A stretch of 64,000 nt of DNA, from positions 1-64,000 of the forward strand of contig JBMNSG010000002.1 in assembly GCA_050945075.1 (NCBI GenBank), given 5' to 3'. A program made the translations under genes and the position numbers. The notes under the pieces were generated by a model. The model made no database searches. It was given only the letters and a program-made list of their open reading frames with translations, and was not told where the DNA came from. The DNA is from UBA7485 sp050945075. Lineage in GTDB: Bacteria > Bacillota > Clostridia > Eubacteriales > Eubacteriaceae. Positions 34,190 through 44,641 of this stretch are shown here, one piece after another. Every line of letters starts with the position of its first letter. The first letter of the stretch is position 1.

Positions 34190-34194
34190 TACAG

Positions 34195-34219
34195 AAAAGC
34201 CGCCCGCGGGGCGGCTTTT
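34195..34219 (+). terminator. Terminator after the glycosyltransferase
   Basis: AAAAGCCGCCC (34195-34205) pairs with GGGCGGCTTTT (34209-34219) around GCG, followed by T-rich sequence. Confidence 0.9.
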
Positions 34220-34406
34220 TGTTTTTTGTATTTACACAGTGTCGTTTTATTAGGTCTCAGCAGTGAATTGAATATGTTAAAATAATCAACAGAGACAGCA
34301 GAAAACCGGAGCGTAGTATCCGGCAATACAGACCAGCCCGGATATCAGAATTTTCCGGACAAATCAGGGGCTGTCGCGATCCGATTAACAACTGACTGGA
34401 GAATGA

Positions 34407-35171
34407 ATGGGAAACAAATTTTCAGATAAACATCGTATAGCTACCTATGATTGTACACCGCAGGAGGCACTCTCTCCTGTCATGATATTAAACTGGTTTC
34501 AGGAAGTGGCACAGGAACACTGTGAGGCAGTGAAGCTCGGTTTTTCCTTTAATGCCAGCAGAGAACTGGCCTGGTTTGTCGTTAAATACGACATTGCGTT
34601 TATTAAGTACCCTTGCTACGGACAAGAGGTTATACTGGAAACAGAGGCGTTTGCATTTGACCGTTTTGCAGCGCAGAGAAAGTTCAAGCTCTATTCAATG
34701 GACGGGGAACTGCTCGTAGAAGCGGATTCCGAATGGATGCTTCTGAGCCGTGAAAACGGCAAAGTGGTGCGCCTGTCAACCGTTCCGGAGCTGGAGGCTT
34801 TCGGTGCTGGGACAAAGTCTGACTTCAGTCTCAGAAGGCTGCCCAAACTGGATGGTGATCCTGAACAAGTGAAACAGTTCCAGATCCGTTATCTGGATAT
34901 TGATTACAACGGTCATGTAAATAATGTCAAATACCTGGCCTGGGCCATTGAAACCCTGCCTGCAGAGGTGGTGCAGGACCAGGAAATCGCAGCACTGAAA
35001 ATTATTTATAAAGAGCAGGCGTTTTATGGCGGCAACATTACTGCCTCTGCAATTCAGACCGGTCCCTTCTGCTGGCGGATCGATATAAATGAGAATGACA
35101 GAATTCTGACGCAGCTGGAAATGACGATGCGTCCGATTACCGAAGAAATGCGCAGAGAGAGGAAATGCTAA
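34407..35171 (+). CDS. Acyl-ACP thioesterase
   Basis: Releases fatty acids from acyl carrier protein, cytoplasmic. The 254 residues form two hotdog domains: the first from HRIATYDCTPQEAL through ELAWFVVKYDI, the second with RYLDIDYNGHVNNVKYLAWA, which contains the catalytic Asn-His of FatA/FatB-like enzymes. TGGAG precedes the ATG. It overlaps the patatin gene, so both may act on lipid turnover or fatty-acid supply. Confidence 0.88.
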   Translation: MGNKFSDKHRIATYDCTPQEALSPVMILNWFQEVAQEHCEAVKLGFSFNASRELAWFVVKYDIAFIKYPCYGQEVILETEAFAFDRFAAQRKFKLYSMDGELLVEADSEWMLLSRENGKVVRLSTVPELEAFGAGTKSDFSLRRLPKLDGDPEQVKQFQIRYLDIDYNGHVNNVKYLAWAIETLPAEVVQDQEIAALKIIYKEQAFYGGNITASAIQTGPFCWRIDINENDRILTQLEMTMRPITEEMRRERKC

Positions 35172-36046
35172 AACAGGAAGAGCGCAAATGTTTCAGACAG
35201 GTTCCGGACACTGCGCTGGTGCTTGAGGGCGGCGGCCTGAGAGGAATCTGGTCAGCGGGTGTATTGGACCGGTTTATGGATCTGGGACTCACCTTTCCCT
35301 ATATAATCGGCGTATCCATGGGTGCCATAACCGGAGCAAGTTATGTCTCCCGGCAGCGGGGACGTTTTATAGGTTTTGTACAGGAGAATCTGCGCAGACC
35401 GGCTTATATGGGCTGGGGCAATCTGCTCAGGGAAGGCAATTATTTCGGGCGCCGGTTTGCCTATGAAGTATCCCCGAGACGTTTCCTTCCATTTGATTTC
35501 AAAGCGTTTTATAATTCGCCGGAGCGTCTGATCAGCACGGCGACGGATATACGGACCGGCAGGGCGGTTTATTTCGAAAAGAATGAAAACAGGCTAGGCG
35601 ACATTATGGCAGCCACCAGTTCCATTCCCTTTGTTTCCCGTCCGGTCAGTATTGGTCCGGGTCTGTACCTGGACGGGGGCACATCGGATTCGGTTCCCAT
35701 ACAGCGGGCTCTGGACGATGGATACAACAGAGCGGTTCTGATATTGACGCGGCCCCGTGGCTACAGAAAAGAACCCTATGCGCATCCGCTTCTGGCGCGC
35801 AGCTGTTATCGGAAGTATCCAAAAATGGCGGAAGCAATCTTGAATCGCCATAAACATTACAACAGGACGATGGATCAGATCGACCGGCTTGAGGACAGCG
35901 GGCAGATATTTGTATTCAGACCGGATAAACCGATTCAGTCAGCAATGCTGAACCGGGATCTGGCTGATGTTGAGGATCACTATAATGAGGGTTATGCATT
36001 TGCCAAAGCAGCGGAAAGAGCCTTTCTGAACTTTGCAGGTGTATGA
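35165..36046 (+). CDS. Patatin-like phospholipase
   Basis: Predicted lipid acyl hydrolase of 293 residues. It has the oxyanion motif LEGGGLRGIWSAG, the nucleophile elbow GVSMG, and the dyad Asp in YLDGGTSDSVP. No signal peptide, so it should act from the cytoplasmic face of the membrane. It starts inside the end of the thioesterase gene (7-bp overlap). The family includes phospholipases and unknown lipid hydrolases; the substrate is not known. Confidence 0.88.
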   Translation: MLKQEERKCFRQVPDTALVLEGGGLRGIWSAGVLDRFMDLGLTFPYIIGVSMGAITGASYVSRQRGRFIGFVQENLRRPAYMGWGNLLREGNYFGRRFAYEVSPRRFLPFDFKAFYNSPERLISTATDIRTGRAVYFEKNENRLGDIMAATSSIPFVSRPVSIGPGLYLDGGTSDSVPIQRALDDGYNRAVLILTRPRGYRKEPYAHPLLARSCYRKYPKMAEAILNRHKHYNRTMDQIDRLEDSGQIFVFRPDKPIQSAMLNRDLADVEDHYNEGYAFAKAAERAFLNFAGV

Positions 36047-36061
36047 TCCGGAGAGAGTCAT

Positions 36062-37964
<1,903 letters not shown>

Positions 37965-37981
<17 letters not shown>

Positions 37982-38459
37982 AAACGGGAGCAAACCGAAA
38001 AAGAAAAAGAGCAGCTCTCTGAAAAAACGCAACTTTCTGTACTGGGGTGGTGTAACGCTCACGATAGCCGGTATTGTCGGAATCGGGGATGCTATTTTTA
38101 CGGTTTATAAAGGAATACTGATGTCTTCGGCAGATTCGCAGGCTTATTCAAGTATATTGACGAATCTGAATATTACCCAGTCGCAGGCATCCACTGCTGT
38201 TATTACGGTGGGCAGTATCCTGATGCTCTTTTATATGCTGATGACGGGAACCGGCGTGGTTGGGATTTTTTCCTGGCATCGTACCTTTACCAAACGGAAT
38301 CTGTTCTGGGTGAGTCTGGTTCTGATGGGGCTGGATCTGCTGTTTTATTTCCTGGGTTCCATCGATTTATGGCTGCTTCTGGTCACAGGAGCTGCAGATC
38401 TGCTGTATTGTATCGGTGTGTACAAAAATTTCACACCGAAGCTCAAACAGTTTTCGTGA
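37965..38459 (+). CDS. Four-helix membrane protein of unknown function
   Basis: A 164-residue protein with a very basic N-terminus (GSKPKKKKSSSLKKRN) and four predicted membrane helices. It overlaps the 3' end of glgB by 17 bp and is thus probably translated by coupling. Three consecutive ATGs make the exact start uncertain. No family was recognised. Two hairpins follow. Confidence 0.7.
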
Positions 38460-38564
38460 CACTGGACAGGAATCATGACTCCAGACAGGATTTATGATTT
38501 CGGACAGGTGCAGCGATTCCAGTCAGACTTGGTAATTTCATACAGGTTTCATAATATTGAAAGA

Positions 38565-38597
38565 CAGTCACTGCCGGCCAGAAACCGTCAGTGACTG
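38565..38597 (+). other. Hairpin ahead of the 38602 terminator
   Basis: CAGTCACTG (38565-38573) pairs with CAGTGACTG (38589-38597). It has no T-run and precedes the true terminator closely, giving a tandem structured 3' end. Confidence 0.5.
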
Positions 38598-38601
38598 AAA
38601 C

Positions 38602-38634
38602 ACCCCCGAAACATGACTGTTTCGGGGGTATTTT
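38602..38634. terminator. Terminator between the glgB operon and the SRAP gene
   Basis: ACCCCCGAAAC (38602-38612) pairs with GTTTCGGGGGT (38619-38629), followed by ATTTTTAT. Convergent genes meet here. Confidence 0.85.
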
Positions 38635-39299
38635 TATATGTCAAACATACTCTGCTGTCCGTTTTTCAGATGGGACTGCAGCGGGATGCTGTAATCACCG
38701 CTCAGGGAGCGGGCTGCCGCCGGATCATTCAGCCAGCGCCCGGCTTCGTTTCCGGGGATGATGACAGGCATGCGGTTATGGACCTTACGCACTGTATCAT
38801 CCGGCTCTTTGGTCAGAATGACGAAACGCGAAGCATTTATATCATTGGAAGTGTTTGAGCTTTTCGGAGTATCTGAGGCTGATGAACGGCCGGAAGGATG
38901 TGCAGGCTGCCAGAGACCACCCAGAAACATGAGCTCGTCCGGTGCAGTAAAAACGAACTGCTGTTTTTCCGGATTCCATTCGTAAAATCCCGTGGCCGGG
39001 ATCAGACAGCGGCGTCTTTGAAAATCATCCCGGAACATCCGCTTTTCCGGAGCAGTTTCAGATCTGGCATTGATTAGCAGCTGTCCGGGCTTGAATGGAT
39101 TTTCATAACCCCATTTCAACAGTTCCATTTCCGGGCCATTCCCGGTTTCGAGAATAACCGGTGCTTGCTGAGAGGGATAAATATCTCCACGCGTTGGATC
39201 CAGGTTTTCAAGACCTGTGGTACCGGCTAGCGGGGCGGGCATCTGTGTCAGAATATCCTCGCGGTCTTTATCGGTTAAAAATATAAATCTTCCACACAT
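38634..39299 (-). CDS. SOS response-associated peptidase (SRAP/YedK/HMCES)
   Basis: Forms a protective covalent link to abasic sites in single-stranded DNA. The 221-residue protein starts MCGRF, exposing catalytic Cys2, and has NARSETAPEKRMF, RCLIPATGFYEWNP and HNRMPVIIPG with the active-site His. AGGAG precedes the ATG. It lies alone, about 7 kb from the LexA-like/Pol Y cassette, and no linked operator was seen. Confidence 0.92.
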   Translation of the reverse strand: MCGRFIFLTDKDREDILTQMPAPLAGTTGLENLDPTRGDIYPSQQAPVILETGNGPEMELLKWGYENPFKPGQLLINARSETAPEKRMFRDDFQRRRCLIPATGFYEWNPEKQQFVFTAPDELMFLGGLWQPAHPSGRSSASDTPKSSNTSNDINASRFVILTKEPDDTVRKVHNRMPVIIPGNEAGRWLNDPAAARSLSGDYSIPLQSHLKNGQQSMFDI

Positions 39300-39326
39300 T
39301 TTTCTGCTCCTGACTTTCTGATCAAT

Positions 39327-39369
39327 AAAAGGGTATATTTCCGGCGTTGTTCTGGAAATATACCCTTTT
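39327..39369 (-). terminator. Terminator of the L,D-transpeptidase gene
   Basis: A 16-bp perfect stem, AAAAGGGTATATTTCC (39327-39342) with its complement (39354-39369). It lies 103 bp beyond the transpeptidase stop and upstream of the SRAP gene. Confidence 0.75.
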
Positions 39370-39471
39370 TATTAAAATCTTCAGTATTGAATGTTTTCCG
39401 GACACCTCAGAACTTCGATGGAAATCTGTGAAGACCGCGAAACCGGTATACGATGTGGTAGTGTTTGAATT

Positions 39472-41631
39472 TTAATAAACCACAACCGGTTCACCCGCTT
39501 CACAGTTCGAGTAAATGGTTTCGACTGCTGCATAGGGTGTATTGACACAGCCATGAGAACCGCTGGTCAGGTACAGATCGCCGCCGTAATTGCTTCTCCA
39601 GGATGCATCATGTATGCCGATTCCTCCGTTGAACGGGATCCAGTAGGTAACGGGGGAAGCATAGCTGCTGCCGTCTCCGTTGTCACCGGAAAGTGTAACG
39701 TTGGTATCTTTGTAGGCGATCTGATAAATACCGCTTGGGGTTCCGTATCCGGATGAAACGGTTCCGGTAGTTACCGGGGTGGATACAACAAGCGAACCGT
39801 TTTTATAACAGTACATGGTCTGAGCACTGATCGAGATTTCGATATAGTCGCCTCCGACTGCGTTTCCGGAAGTTCTGTCTGCTCCTTCAGAATCATAAAC
39901 CGGTTCTCTGGTTGTGGTCGAGCCTTCGGAAATTAATGAAACCAGCTGTTCGGTTTCTGCTTCCTGATCGATTTCCCAGCCATATCCGGCTGCATAGACT
40001 TCGACAGTTCCGCCTCCAGTGGTGTTAAAGTTCTGGTAGGTATACAGTGTATCGTATTTGTCTGCCAGCTCCTTGACATAAGCGGCAGCCTGATTGCTGT
40101 CAACTTGGACGTTGCCGTCCGCATCGGTGCTGAGCCAGTTGATGAAGGTGTTTTTATCCAGAGTCTCTGTCTGATTTCCGAATTTATAGGTAATCACGGT
40201 TGAAGCAATCTTATTGAGTTTTTCCACACTGGATTTAAGCTGTGCAGAATCAGCCGTTACAGACGGCTGAACATAGAGCTTTTCCTGTTTCAGATCGATT
40301 TTATCGGTTCCTGAAATCAGATCGTCCAGAACGGCCTGTTTCAGTTTGTCCTGATCGACCTGTGTTCCATAGATTTCATCCTTAATCACATAAGTGCCAT
40401 TGTTATAGGAAGCCTGTGCATTTTCTGTGGCTACAATGTCGCTTCCGGTAACAAAAGAAGACTGGCTGACGATTTTATCGAGTTTATCTTCAGAATACGT
40501 GTATTTGCTGGCAAGATCGATTCGTTCGGCACCGACCAGTGCAACCGGCCAGCTCCAGGGATTCTGCTGGGCAATAACGCCGGCAAGGTCCAGATTGTTG
40601 GAGAAAGCCAGGTCGATATCGCCTGCAGTAATGTCAGCTGTTTTTCCGTCAGATCCCGTAATGGTTACCGTTCTGTCCGGTGTTCCGGATTGGATAATCT
40701 GTTCGGTTTCTGCTACGGTTTTGTTAGCGACTGAGAAACCGTCAACATAAGTCCCCGGCATAAACACCTGAGAGAAACGCCAGACTCCGATTAAATAGGC
40801 ACAGACCAGTACAGCGGCTACACTGCCCAGAATAATCCAGAGCTTTTTCCTGTTTTTCGGCTTTTTTGCGACAGCAGCAGAACCGGAGGTTCTGTCTGCA
40901 TCCGGATGTGGCAGATCAGTATCGTCTGCGGCATGCAGGTTGAGATCCAGTCCTCTGGGTTCGTCCAGAGGGCTGATTTCGGGATCCTCCGGTGCAAATA
41001 TATCATCGTCCGCGGTTATACTATTTTCATTATCTGAAGCAGTATCATCCGGAGTGCTGTCGTCCCCGGCGGCATCATCTGCAGGACCATCGTTTCCGTC
41101 TGAGGATGAGTCATCGCTGTCTGAAGAATTGTCTGCGGGACTGTCGCTTTTGTCTGCTGCGTCGTCTGTGCTACCTGTGTCTGCAGCATCGAGTTCCGCA
41201 GCTGCATCAGGATCGGGATCAGCATCGTCCGCTGTAGCATTGGCATTGACGTTCGCTGCTGTATCAGGTTCCGGGGTGTCAGCTGTGCTGACTGTATCTG
41301 CAGCATTGAGTTCCGCAGATGTATCGGGATCGGCATCAGCATCGGCTGTTGCTGTATCAGATTCCGGGACCTCTGCTGTGTTGTCTGTGGCTGCTGCCCC
41401 GGCAACCGGAGCGGCAGATGCACTGCCCGTGCCTGTGGCTGCGGCATCCGGGATGTCACCGGTGGTTTCTGCCGGTTCTTCCAGCGTGTCCGAAACCGGC
41501 TCGGTAAGAAAGATCATCGAGGTATCGTCCGGATCTGCGGTTTTCGGATTGTCCGTCTCCTGGACGGCATGCTCCGAATCCGCAGTCGGACAGACCGGCT
41601 TATTATCTTTATTCTCTTCGTTTGGGTTCAT
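39472..41631 (-). CDS. Membrane-anchored L,D-transpeptidase with long acidic cytoplasmic region
   Basis: Predicted to form 3-3 peptidoglycan cross-links or attach proteins to the wall. In 719 residues the order is: a disordered Asp/Ala/Thr/Ser-rich region (1 to about 255) with near-repeats such as AELNAADT and AELDAADT, basic stop KKPKNRKK, one membrane helix (about 263-283), a PG-binding-4-like region, then the YkuD domain with catalytic SHGCVN near 693-697 and GIHDASW before it. The N-terminal part is cytoplasmic by topology. AGGAAAA precedes the ATG. The catalytic domain is firm; the acidic tail is unusual. Confidence 0.9.
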   Translation of the reverse strand: MNPNEENKDNKPVCPTADSEHAVQETDNPKTADPDDTSMIFLTEPVSDTLEEPAETTGDIPDAAATGTGSASAAPVAGAAATDNTAEVPESDTATADADADPDTSAELNAADTVSTADTPEPDTAANVNANATADDADPDPDAAAELDAADTGSTDDAADKSDSPADNSSDSDDSSSDGNDGPADDAAGDDSTPDDTASDNENSITADDDIFAPEDPEISPLDEPRGLDLNLHAADDTDLPHPDADRTSGSAAVAKKPKNRKKLWIILGSVAAVLVCAYLIGVWRFSQVFMPGTYVDGFSVANKTVAETEQIIQSGTPDRTVTITGSDGKTADITAGDIDLAFSNNLDLAGVIAQQNPWSWPVALVGAERIDLASKYTYSEDKLDKIVSQSSFVTGSDIVATENAQASYNNGTYVIKDEIYGTQVDQDKLKQAVLDDLISGTDKIDLKQEKLYVQPSVTADSAQLKSSVEKLNKIASTVITYKFGNQTETLDKNTFINWLSTDADGNVQVDSNQAAAYVKELADKYDTLYTYQNFNTTGGGTVEVYAAGYGWEIDQEAETEQLVSLISEGSTTTREPVYDSEGADRTSGNAVGGDYIEISISAQTMYCYKNGSLVVSTPVTTGTVSSGYGTPSGIYQIAYKDTNVTLSGDNGDGSSYASPVTYWIPFNGGIGIHDASWRSNYGGDLYLTSGSHGCVNTPYAAVETIYSNCEAGEPVVVY

Positions 41632-41774
41632 TTGTTTTCCTGTCTGTTACTCTTTTCCGTTAGATCAATTGAATGAGTGCAAAAAACAGCAATATTAAAA
41701 TTGACTGCAAATTTACATACATCTATTTTAACACGGACTCCTTTAGTCAGCATAATAGTTATAGGAGAGAATGT

Positions 41775-41846
41775 ATGAGAATAAATAATCATAATCGTTT
41801 AATAATAAGAAATAATTCGCAGCAACGAGCTGGAAGCGTGTTATAA
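41775..41846 (+). CDS. Possible 23-codon leader peptide upstream of nfnA
   Basis: AGGAGAG precedes an ATG opening a frame for MRINNHNRLIIRNNSQQRAG plus three residues. It ends exactly at a TATAAT box. The strong ribosome binding site is the only support. It may be a remnant or a small regulatory frame. Confidence 0.25.
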   Translation: MRINNHNRLIIRNNSQQRAGSVL

Positions 41847-41847
41847 T
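41839..41847 (+). promoter_or_regulatory. Extended -10 promoter of nfnAB
   Basis: TGTTATAAT has the TGn extension and a perfect -10 hexamer, 56 nt before the nfnA ATG. No clear -35 is present, as allowed for extended -10 promoters. Confidence 0.6.
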
Positions 41848-41902
41848 AGGAACAAGAATATGCAGCCGGACTCAGTCTGTTCCGGAATTTGAAGGAGAAT
41901 AC

Positions 41903-42793
41903 ATGTTTGAAATCGTTAAGAAGCAAATGCTTGCAGACAATATTGTCGAATTTGTCGTAAAAGCACCACGCATTGCCAAACACTGCGAACCCGGACAGTT
42001 TGTCATTGTCAAGGAAGAGGATAAAACAGAACGTATCCCGCTTACCATCTGTGATTATGACAGAAAAGAAGGAACGATTACCCTGGTCATCCAGATTGTC
42101 GGAAAAGCAACACAGTTGCTGAGCGAACTGGACGCCGGTCAGTTTATTGCTCACGTGACAGGACCGTTGGGGAAACCGTCGGAATTCACGCAGATGTCTC
42201 CCGAAGAGCTGAAGGAAAAACGCCTTCTCTTTGTTGCAGGCGGTCTGGGCGCGGCACCGGTCTTTCCGCAGGTGAGATGGGCGCATGAACACGGGGTTCC
42301 TGTCGATGTCATTATCGGTGCCAAGACAAAGGATATCCTGATTCTTGAAGATGAAATGAAAGCTGTCTGCGACAATCTTTATATTGCCACGGATGACGGC
42401 TCTTACGGATACCACGGTCTGGTAACCGGTCTGCTTGAAGATCTGGTTGTCAACCAGGGAAAGAAATACACGGACGTCATTGCCATCGGCCCGATGATCA
42501 TGATGAAGTTTGCAGCGCTCAAGACAAAAGAACTGGGCCTTCCGACCATTGTCAGCCTGAATCCGATCATGGTAGACGGTACCGGTATGTGCGGAGCCTG
42601 CAGAGTCCTGGTAGACGGAAAAGTCAAGTTTGCCTGTGTTGACGGTCCTGAATTCGACGGTCATCTGGTAGATTTTGATCAGGCGATGCAGCGCCAGCGT
42701 TTATATAAAACCGAAGAAGGAAGAAAATTCCTCGAAATTGAAGAAAAAGATACGCATCACGGTGGATGCGGTGTATGTTCGGAGGTGGAATAA
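41903..42793 (+). CDS. nfnA: NADH-dependent ferredoxin:NADP+ oxidoreductase subunit A
   Basis: Small subunit of the electron-bifurcating NfnAB complex that couples NADPH, NADH and ferredoxin pools. The 296 residues have an FAD domain (PGQFVIVKEE, RIPLTICDYD), an NAD domain (FVAGGLGAAPVFPQVRWA), and the [2Fe-2S] ligands in GTGMCGACRVLVDGKVKFAC. AAGGAG precedes the ATG. Its stop overlaps the nfnB start. Dihydroorotate dehydrogenase electron-transfer subunits are relatives, but the partner decides the call. Confidence 0.93.
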   Translation: MFEIVKKQMLADNIVEFVVKAPRIAKHCEPGQFVIVKEEDKTERIPLTICDYDRKEGTITLVIQIVGKATQLLSELDAGQFIAHVTGPLGKPSEFTQMSPEELKEKRLLFVAGGLGAAPVFPQVRWAHEHGVPVDVIIGAKTKDILILEDEMKAVCDNLYIATDDGSYGYHGLVTGLLEDLVVNQGKKYTDVIAIGPMIMMKFAALKTKELGLPTIVSLNPIMVDGTGMCGACRVLVDGKVKFACVDGPEFDGHLVDFDQAMQRQRLYKTEEGRKFLEIEEKDTHHGGCGVCSEVE

Positions 42794-44202
42794 TGGCATT
42801 AAAACTCGAACGGGTGCCTGTTCAGGAACAGGATCCAAAAGTCCGTGCGACAAATTTTGACGAAGTCAATCTCGGATATACGCCGGAAGAAGCAGTCGCA
42901 GAAGCATCCAGATGCCTGAACTGCAAGAAACCGAAATGTGTGACCGGCTGTCCGGTAGAAATCAACATTCCCGGATTTGTCGAACAGGTGGCGAAGGGCA
43001 ACTTCGAAGAAGCTTACAAGGTAATCAGCCTTTCTTCTTCACTGCCGGCTGTCTGCGGCCGTGTATGTCCGCAGGAAACGCAGTGCGAAGGTGTCTGTGT
43101 ACTCGGCAACAAGGGTGAACCGGTTGCCATTGGCCGTCTGGAACGTTTTGTAGCGGACTGGGCCGGTCAGAACGGGATTAAACCGTCACTTGATGTCAAA
43201 CCGAACGGCCGCAAGGTAGCGGTAATCGGAGCAGGGCCTGCAGGACTGACCTGTGCCGGAGATCTGGCACGGATGGGTTATCAGGTTAAGATTTTCGAAG
43301 CACTTCATGAAGCGGGCGGCGTACTGGTTTACGGGATTCCTGAATTCCGTCTGCCCAAGGATAAGGTTGTAGCCAGAGAAGTACAGAACGTACGTGATCT
43401 CGGTGTGGAAATCGAAACCGACGTTGTTGCCGGACACGCGCTGACTATTGACGAACTTTTTGATGATGAAGGATACGATGCGGTATTCATCGGCTCCGGG
43501 GCAGGTCTTCCGAAGTTTATGAATATACCGGGTGAACTGGCTAACGGTGTCCTCTCTGCCAATGAATATCTCACCAGAAACAACCTGATGCGTGCCTATG
43601 CCAACGGCGACACACCTATCGTACACGGGAAACGCTGTGTAGTTGTAGGCGGCGGCAATGTCGCTATGGACTCTGCCAGGACTGCACTCAGACTGGGTGC
43701 TGAAACCTATATTGTCTACCGCAGAAGTATGAAGGAACTTCCGGCTCGTGCTGAAGAAGTCCATCATGCAGAAGAAGAAGGCATTATTTTTGATCTGATG
43801 ACCAACCCTGTGGAAATCCTCGAGGATGAAAACGGATGGGTCAAGGGGATCCGCTGTATCCGTATGGAACTGGGCGAACCGGATGAATCCGGCAGACGCC
43901 GCCCGATTCCGATTCCGGGTTCGGAATTCGAAATTGACTGTGATGAAGTGATCATGGCTCTGGGTACTTCTCCGAATCCGCTGATTCCGAGAACCACTGC
44001 AGGTCTGGATACCAACAGACGCCAGTGCATTATTGCCGATGAAACCACAGGACAGACCTCCCGTGAAGGTGTATTTGCCGGCGGAGATGCTGTTACCGGT
44101 TCCGCAACGGTTATCCTTGCCATGGGTGCAGGGAAGGCTGCGGCCAGAGGAATCGACGATTATCTGAATAAAAAAGAAGCTGAAAAGAAAGAACAGGCAT
44201 AA
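42793..44202 (+). CDS. nfnB: NADH-dependent ferredoxin:NADP+ oxidoreductase subunit B
   Basis: Large Nfn subunit, homologous to the glutamate synthase small subunit. The ATG after GGAGG (overlapping the nfnA stop) gives 469 residues. Cluster cysteines appear in CLNCKKPKCVTGCPV and CGRVCPQETQCEGVC; FAD and NADP motifs are VAVIGAGPAGLTCAGDL and VVGGGNVAMDSARTA. It ends with GGDAVTGSATVILAMGAGK. With no glutamate synthase large subunit nearby and nfnA fused by overlap, NfnB is preferred over GltD. Confidence 0.93.
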   Translation: MALKLERVPVQEQDPKVRATNFDEVNLGYTPEEAVAEASRCLNCKKPKCVTGCPVEINIPGFVEQVAKGNFEEAYKVISLSSSLPAVCGRVCPQETQCEGVCVLGNKGEPVAIGRLERFVADWAGQNGIKPSLDVKPNGRKVAVIGAGPAGLTCAGDLARMGYQVKIFEALHEAGGVLVYGIPEFRLPKDKVVAREVQNVRDLGVEIETDVVAGHALTIDELFDDEGYDAVFIGSGAGLPKFMNIPGELANGVLSANEYLTRNNLMRAYANGDTPIVHGKRCVVVGGGNVAMDSARTALRLGAETYIVYRRSMKELPARAEEVHHAEEEGIIFDLMTNPVEILEDENGWVKGIRCIRMELGEPDESGRRRPIPIPGSEFEIDCDEVIMALGTSPNPLIPRTTAGLDTNRRQCIIADETTGQTSREGVFAGGDAVTGSATVILAMGAGKAAARGIDDYLNKKEAEKKEQA

Positions 44203-44299
44203 TAAGACTGCCTGTTCCGGAACAGCTTTACAACGGGGGCGGAACTGCCAGCGGAAACAGGAATACTGTTTGCAGGTGCAGATCCGCTCTTTTTCTATG

Positions 44300-44326
44300 G
44301 AAAATAAAAAACCCGCCGTAGCGGGC
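44300..44326 (-). terminator. Terminator of the rubredoxin gene
   Basis: CCCGC (44312-44316) pairs with GCGGG (44321-44325) around CGTA; the A-rich left side gives a T-run on the minus strand. Confidence 0.75.
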
Positions 44327-44336
44327 TGCATCATGG

Positions 44337-44489
44337 TTACATAGGGCTGAACTGATCTTTGGGTGCGCCGCATTCCGGACATACCCAGCTTTCCGGAAGG
44401 TCTTTGAAAGCAGTTCCCGGAGCTATATCCTGAGTCGGGTCGCCGATCGCCGGATCATAAATCCAACCGCAAATATCACATACGTACAT
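44337..44489 (-). CDS. Rubredoxin
   Basis: A 50-residue one-iron electron carrier. The frame, read on the minus strand, encodes MYVCDICGWIYDPAIGD, a middle with GTAFKDLPESW, and VCPECGAPKDQF, so both CxxCG iron-binding knuckles are present at about 4-8 and 37-41. CAGGAGG precedes the ATG. It is convergent with nfnAB and divergent from the DUF5131-like gene. Likely partners are oxygen or peroxide reductases elsewhere. Confidence 0.95.
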   Translation of the reverse strand: MYVCDICGWIYDPAIGDPTQDIAPGTAFKDLPESWVCPECGAPKDQFSPM

Positions 44490-44585
44490 ATTGTTCCTCC
44501 TGTAAGTCGGTTTTAGAGCTTCCGGATGGAAACTCTGATAAAATCATTATACCCTGAGTACAGTATGGTTATCAAGGGAATACGG

Positions 44586-44603
44586 ATAATAAATCGTTAA
44601 CAA
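44586..44603. promoter_or_regulatory. Weak Rex-like site between rubredoxin and the DUF5131-like gene
   Basis: On the minus strand TTGTTAACGATTTATTAT matches the Rex consensus at 11 of 14 specified positions, with one perfect half-site. It is a weaker match than the butyrate operator. Confidence 0.3.
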
Positions 44604-44641
44604 TATTATATAAACCAAATGGCTTGAATGAGGTGTTTCTG

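Noticed and set aside
40940..41698. 252-codon plus-strand Ser/Ala-rich frame
   Set aside because: It is antisense to the acidic low-complexity part of the L,D-transpeptidase and lacks a start signal.
42793..44202. Glutamate synthase small subunit (GltD)
   Set aside because: The overlapping upstream gene is the NfnA-type [2Fe-2S] flavoprotein and no large GltB subunit is near, so NfnB fits better.
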